DNA from: Desulfuromonadaceae bacterium
GTDB taxonomy: Bacteria > Desulfobacterota > Desulfuromonadia > Desulfuromonadales > Desulfuromonadaceae
Direction: 5' to 3'
Length of the DNA stretch: 11,118 nt
Assembly: GCA_027065245.1 (NCBI GenBank)
Contig: JAMOOS010000171.1
Coordinates: 1-11,118, forward strand
Part shown: piece after piece, positions 8,201 through 11,118 of the stretch
Numbering within the stretch: the stretch's first letter is position 1
Layout of the letters: each line of letters starts with the position of its first letter
Notes under the pieces: generated by a model
The model's input: only the letters and a program-made list of their open reading frames with translations
Told to the model about the DNA's origin: nothing
The model's database searches: none
Program-made: the position numbers and the translations under genes

Positions 8201-9408
8201 TACTTGCCTCCCCTGGTGTTATCCGGTGCCGATGTGCCAGCGTGTGCTGCTGGCGCAGGGGTAAACGGCGCAGCCTTGACAGGGGTGCCCGGACGCAACA
8301 TCAGCAATCCTTCGACGATCACCTTGTCGCCAGGGGCAAGGCCCGCTGTAACCAGCCATTTGTCGCCAATGGCACGCTCGACGGTGAGGGGGCGCAGCGC
8401 CGCTTTATTATCAGCATCAACAATAAGTGCGTAGGGATTGCCCCTTGGGTCGCGGGCAACGCCCTGTTGCGGTACCAGAATTGCGTGTTCATTTACCCCT
8501 TCGGTTATCTGCGCCCGCACGAACATCCCTGGCAGTAAAATGCCCTGCGGGTTAGCAAAAATTGCCCGCAGAGTGACGCTGCCAGTGGTAGGATCTACCG
8601 TTACGTCGCTGAATTGCAGATCCCCTTTTAGCGGGTAAACACTGCCGTCATCCAGGGTGAGTTTAACCTTGTTTTGCTCGTGCCCATGCTTGAGACGGCC
8701 ATCTTTTAAACGTTTTTGCAAGCGCAGCAGTTCCGTGGTTGATTGCACTATATCGACATAGATTGGATCTAATTGCTGGATCGTTGTTAACGGCTGAGGT
8801 TGATATGCGCTGACAATGGCACCGTCAGTAACGGCAGAAATGCCGATGCGTCCGGATATTGGCGCACGCACTTTAGTGTATCCGTAGTTGATACGTGCCG
8901 TTTTTACTGCCGCTTGCCAGTAGCGGATATCTGCTTTTATGCTGGCTACGGCGGCAACAGCATTATCGTAATCCTGCTGGCTTACCGCTTTACTGCCCAA
9001 CAGATCGGTAATGCGTTGCAGTTGTAATTGTGCTGCCGGCAATTTGGCTTGAGAACGGTTTAACGCCGCTATGGCATTATTTTGCGCCGCAATAAAAGGC
9101 TCAGGATCGATTTGATAAAGGACTTGTCCGGCGTTGACATCGCTGCCTTCGGTGAATAGCCGTTTTTGAATCAAACCGCTTACGCGCGGACGGATTTGCG
9201 CGATGGCGTAAGGGCTGGTGCGCCCGGGCAGCTCGCGGGTGAGGACAACCTTTTGCTGCTGTACCGTTATGTAGGAAACCTGTGGCATGGAACGCTGCTG
9301 GGCTGGTGGTGCCTTGCGTTCGCAACTGGCCAGCAGTGGCAGCGCCAGCAGGCAGAGCAGAGCTACTAAACTGTATTTGATCGCTGTGGAATACTTTTGC
9401 TGTGGCAT
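8200..9408 (-). CDS. AcrA/MexA-like RND adaptor lipoprotein
   Basis: The periplasmic adaptor linking the RND pump to the outer-membrane channel, 402 residues. The N-terminus is a lipoprotein signal with lipobox LLASC and the lipidated Cys29 (Glu at +2). Then come the first lipoyl half (about 68-101: RPRVSGLIQKRLF and DVNAGQVLYQIDPEPF), an alpha-hairpin (about 105-175), the second half with VRAPISGRIG around Pro183, a beta-barrel with GSVTLRAIFANPQGILLPGMFVR, and a membrane-proximal domain ending in GDKVIVEGL. The start at 9408 is preferred to an in-frame ATG at 9459. CGGAG lies six bases before 9408, the signal peptide then begins at the N-terminus, and it leaves 17 bp after the tetR stop, whereas the longer form would overlap tetR by 34 bp. 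Ala/Gln/Pro-rich at its C-terminus. Confidence 0.95.
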   Translation of the reverse strand: MPQQKYSTAIKYSLVALLCLLALPLLASCERKAPPAQQRSMPQVSYITVQQQKVVLTRELPGRTSPYAIAQIRPRVSGLIQKRLFTEGSDVNAGQVLYQIDPEPFIAAQNNAIAALNRSQAKLPAAQLQLQRITDLLGSKAVSQQDYDNAVAAVASIKADIRYWQAAVKTARINYGYTKVRAPISGRIGISAVTDGAIVSAYQPQPLTTIQQLDPIYVDIVQSTTELLRLQKRLKDGRLKHGHEQNKVKLTLDDGSVYPLKGDLQFSDVTVDPTTGSVTLRAIFANPQGILLPGMFVRAQITEGVNEHAILVPQQGVARDPRGNPYALIVDADNKAALRPLTVERAIGDKWLVTAGLAPGDKVIVEGLLMLRPGTPVKAAPFTPAPAAHAGTSAPDNTRGGK

Positions 9409-9414
9409 CTGTTT

Positions 9415-9419
9415 CTCCG
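9415..9419 (-). promoter_or_regulatory. Ribosome binding site deciding the adaptor start
   Basis: CGGAG on the minus strand, six bases before the ATG at 9408 and inside the short gap after tetR. It favours the 402-residue form with an N-terminal lipoprotein signal. Confidence 0.7.
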
Positions 9420-9425
9420 TAATAG

Positions 9426-10010
9426 TCAAAAAGTTTGTGATTTTATCGCTGTCAGGCATAGCTGTTTAGCGTTTTCATATAAAAATGGCAGTGACAGTTG
9501 TTTTATCAAGCTGCTGTGCATTACACCATACAGCGCTGCGTCAAGAAACCACGCAGTCTCTTCAACGGGCACACGACGAATGCTGTTGTCGGCAATTCCC
9601 TTGCGTAAAAAATCGCATAACAGGTCGATTTTAAATTCAAGAAAAGATTTTATAAGTTGATGACTTTGGCTGTCTGGGCTGTGAATTTCGTCGGTCATGT
9701 CACGAATAAGTACCATAACCTCCTTGCTATGTTGCTCGACGATAGTCATTTCTCTGTGTAATAGCTCTTCTATGCAAGCGTATCCACTGAGATGATCAGC
9801 CACTATCTCTTTGTAGGCGGTACTGGTTTTCTCAAGAATCTGACGCAGTACTTCGTACAATATTCCCTGTTTGCTTTTGAAATGATAGAAAATGGTTCCA
9901 TGCGCCACCTGGGATTTGGCGGCTATTTCAGCAGTTGAGGTGTTGCCAAACCCTTTTTCGGCAAACAGATCAATGGCGGCGGAAATAATTTTTTCTCTCT
10001 TGGATTGCAT
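9426..10010 (-). CDS. TetR/AcrR-family transcriptional repressor
   Basis: A 194-residue one-component regulator, normal size for the family. The N-terminal DNA-binding domain is clear: REKIISAAIDLFAEKGFGNTS, then the helix-turn-helix TAEIAAKSQVAHGTIFYHFKSK (about residues 26-47) with the signature GTIFYHFKSK. The C-terminal helices (about 50-194) vary in this family and would bind an inducer and form the dimer; no ligand can be guessed. It is the first gene of the efflux operon, 17 bp before the adaptor gene in the same direction, so it probably represses its own transcription and that of the pumps until a pump substrate releases it. AAGGA (10019-10023) lies eight bases before the ATG. A partly palindromic site and a promoter lie just upstream. 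Confidence 0.94.
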   Translation of the reverse strand: MQSKREKIISAAIDLFAEKGFGNTSTAEIAAKSQVAHGTIFYHFKSKQGILYEVLRQILEKTSTAYKEIVADHLSGYACIEELLHREMTIVEQHSKEVMVLIRDMTDEIHSPDSQSHQLIKSFLEFKIDLLCDFLRKGIADNSIRRVPVEETAWFLDAALYGVMHSSLIKQLSLPFLYENAKQLCLTAIKSQTF

Positions 10011-10033
10011 ATCACATGTCCTTGTGCAGGTAG

Positions 10034-10055
10034 ACTGAGTGAGCAGTCAGTCAGT
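10034..10055. promoter_or_regulatory. Probable TetR operator (imperfect 22-bp palindrome)
   Basis: The halves ACTGAGTGAGC and AGTCAGTCAGT are complementary at 8 of 11 positions about a centre between 10044 and 10045. Repeated ACTGA/TCAGT half-sites of this kind are common operators of TetR-family repressors. It covers the predicted start point of the tetR transcript and touches the -10 hexamer, which fits autorepression. No second copy was seen in the window. Confidence 0.6.
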
Positions 10056-10079
10056 ACCGCAGGCGCAACAATATGTCAA
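10051..10079 (-). promoter_or_regulatory. Predicted promoter of the tetR-efflux operon
   Basis: On the minus strand a perfect -35 TTGACA lies at 10079-10074. After a 17-bp spacer comes TACTGA at 10056-10051 as a poor -10. Transcription would begin near 10044, giving a leader of about 34 bases before the tetR ATG. The strong -35 combined with a weak -10 overlapped by the palindrome suits a repressed promoter. The -10 is a guess by spacing. Confidence 0.5.
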
Positions 10080-10467
10080 GGGTAAAATTGCTGTGGCAGC
10101 GCGTATCAGTTCGGTTGTAGCCCATCTTTTCAGAACCACGTCAAATGGTTGCAAATTGCCTGTTATCACGAGTTTTGCAAGCTGCTCGAAGCAATTATTT
10201 TTCGCAATTTTGCTAACTGCTGTTTTTTAACCGGTTTTTTGCACAAACCTGGCTCAACGCCCCTTGCAGCGGCGCCGTGGATGCGGCTGGCGCTGACAAA
10301 AATCTCGACAACAGGCGGAATATGGCTGTAATATAATAATAGTTATTTGTTGTATATTCCTTCCTTTCTTGTCGTATGTCGGCGCAATATTCTGCCTGAT
10401 TAAATACCATCAGAAAGGTGCGGGGAACCAATACTTACGCTGTGGAAAACAATAAGGAACTCTGGTT
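10080..10467. other. Divergent intergenic region upstream of the sensor gene
   Basis: About 390 bp with no credible gene. Short open frames here have no ribosome sites and no recognisable protein features. It contains an imperfect GC-rich hairpin at 10267-10295 and AT-rich stretches. A consensus TATAAT on the + strand at 10332-10337 could be the -10 of the sensor gene, though no good -35 is at normal spacing (TCGACA at 10305-10310 is 21 bp away). If it is used, the transcript leader would be about 125 bases. Confidence 0.5.
10267..10295. other. GC-rich imperfect stem-loop, role unknown
   Basis: CAGCGGCGCCG pairs with CGGCTGGCGCTG around a six-base loop: four inner pairs, one bulged base, one pair, one mismatch, five outer pairs. 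No T-run follows on either strand, so it does not look like an intrinsic terminator. It may be chance. Confidence 0.3.
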
Positions 10468-11118
10468 ATGAGCCATCCGTTTAGTACCATGCCGGTCAAG
10501 AAGCAACTGGCGCTGCTGTTTTTGAGCTCTGGTGTGCTTTTTATGCTGGCGGTGTACGCGATTATAACGCCGACATTGCATCGGGTGCGTACCGCTGTGA
10601 TCGCTGATCATCAAAGTGAATTACTGACGGCGCTGCAGTCCGGGTTGGATACACAACTGTCTACGGCGCTAACCCAACTGGCAGCCGCTGCCAAAATTAC
10701 CCCGCCGTCGGTCATGGCCGATCAGGTTCAGGCGCAACGATTTTTAGATAATTGCGTGGGCATCAAGGCACAGTTTGATGACGGGCTGATGTTGATAACA
10801 CCACAGGGGAAAGTGCTGGCAGAATCTCCGCTGCCACCTTTGGCGCAACAGCAGCGTAATGGGGTGGATTTTGCCGGACATCCGGCGTTTTTGCAGGCCA
10901 TTGCGGCGCAGCGGCCGCTGATTCCAACGCCATTTTTTTCGCTGCGTCCCCCTCATCATCCGGTGGCGGCATTTTTTGCTCCGGTTCGGGCTGGCTCCGG
11001 CACAATTATCGGTTGGCTAACCGGTGGTATGCGCTTAGATGGCAATAACCTCTTTGCTGACATAGTAAAATACAAAGTTGGCAAAACCGGCTATATGTAT
11101 CTCTATGCCCAAGATCGC
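10468..11118 (+). CDS. Membrane sensor protein with extracellular Cache domain, 3'-truncated
   Basis: The frame is open from this ATG to the window's end (217 codons), so the protein is incomplete. AAGGAA (10454-10459) lies eight bases before the start. A short basic N-terminus leads into one membrane helix (about residues 14-34). A helical stretch and then a periplasmic double-Cache-like region follow. Signs of the latter are DDGLMLITPQGKVLAESP, GVDFAGHPAFLQAI (about 134-147), HPVAAFFAPVRAGSGTIIGWLTGGMRLD and KYKVGKTGYMYLYAQD at the end, the usual order of strand, loop and GKTGY segment in dCache sensors. Proteins of this type continue with a second helix and a signalling part such as a histidine kinase, GGDEF/EAL or chemoreceptor module; which one is not visible here. 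It is transcribed away from the efflux operon. The ligand is unknown, and a link to efflux is only a possibility. Confidence 0.8.
   Translation, partial: MSHPFSTMPVKKQLALLFLSSGVLFMLAVYAIITPTLHRVRTAVIADHQSELLTALQSGLDTQLSTALTQLAAAAKITPPSVMADQVQAQRFLDNCVGIKAQFDDGLMLITPQGKVLAESPLPPLAQQQRNGVDFAGHPAFLQAIAAQRPLIPTPFFSLRPPHHPVAAFFAPVRAGSGTIIGWLTGGMRLDGNNLFADIVKYKVGKTGYMYLYAQDR

Noticed and set aside
8200..9459. A longer adaptor start at 9459 adding 17 residues
   Set aside because: It overlaps tetR, pushes the lipoprotein signal inside the protein and lacks the well-placed ribosome site found before 9408.
10039..10230. A 63-codon + strand open frame in the divergent region
   Set aside because: It begins inside the operator palindrome, has no ribosome site and shows no recognisable protein pattern.
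10229..10240. AACCGGTT palindrome followed by T residues, as a terminator
   Set aside because: The four-base half-stem leaves no room for a stable loop, and no gene ends nearby on that strand.
10213..10431. A 72-codon minus-strand open frame with a TTG start upstream of tetR
   Set aside because: Non-ATG start, no ribosome site and low-complexity composition; it runs across the TATAAT element and hairpin.

Overview
The window comes from a Gram-negative bacterium. It encodes inner-membrane pumps with periplasmic adaptors, an outer-membrane channel lipoprotein, and an aspartate-semialdehyde dehydrogenase very close in sequence to the enterobacterial enzyme. A gammaproteobacterium or a Desulfuromonas/Pelobacter-like lineage would both fit. 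The sequence alone does not let me name a genus.

Layout from left to right: (1) the 3' two-thirds of asd on the + strand, cut by the window edge; (2) a short convergent gap with a near-perfect 13-bp stem-loop, probably a shared terminator; (3) a block of six minus-strand genes from about 10010 down to 848, in transcription order: TetR regulator, AcrA-like lipoprotein adaptor, AcrB-like RND pump, OprM/NodT-like outer-membrane channel, EmrA-like adaptor and EmrB-like 14-TM MFS pump; (4) a 457-bp divergent intergenic region holding the block's promoter and a probable TetR operator; (5) on the + strand, the first 217 codons of a membrane sensor with an extracellular Cache domain, cut by the right edge.

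The six minus-strand genes look like one operon. Gaps run from 24 bp down to overlaps of 1 and 8 bp, there is one convincing promoter/operator in front of tetR, and the terminator hairpin lies behind the last gene. The first four genes make a self-repressed RND tripartite pump. The last two are an MFS pump and its own adaptor without a second outer-membrane channel, so the single OprM-like protein between them may serve both pumps. This two-pump, one-channel arrangement is the most interesting point in the window. I found no mobile element, CRISPR array, RNA gene or obviously novel system.
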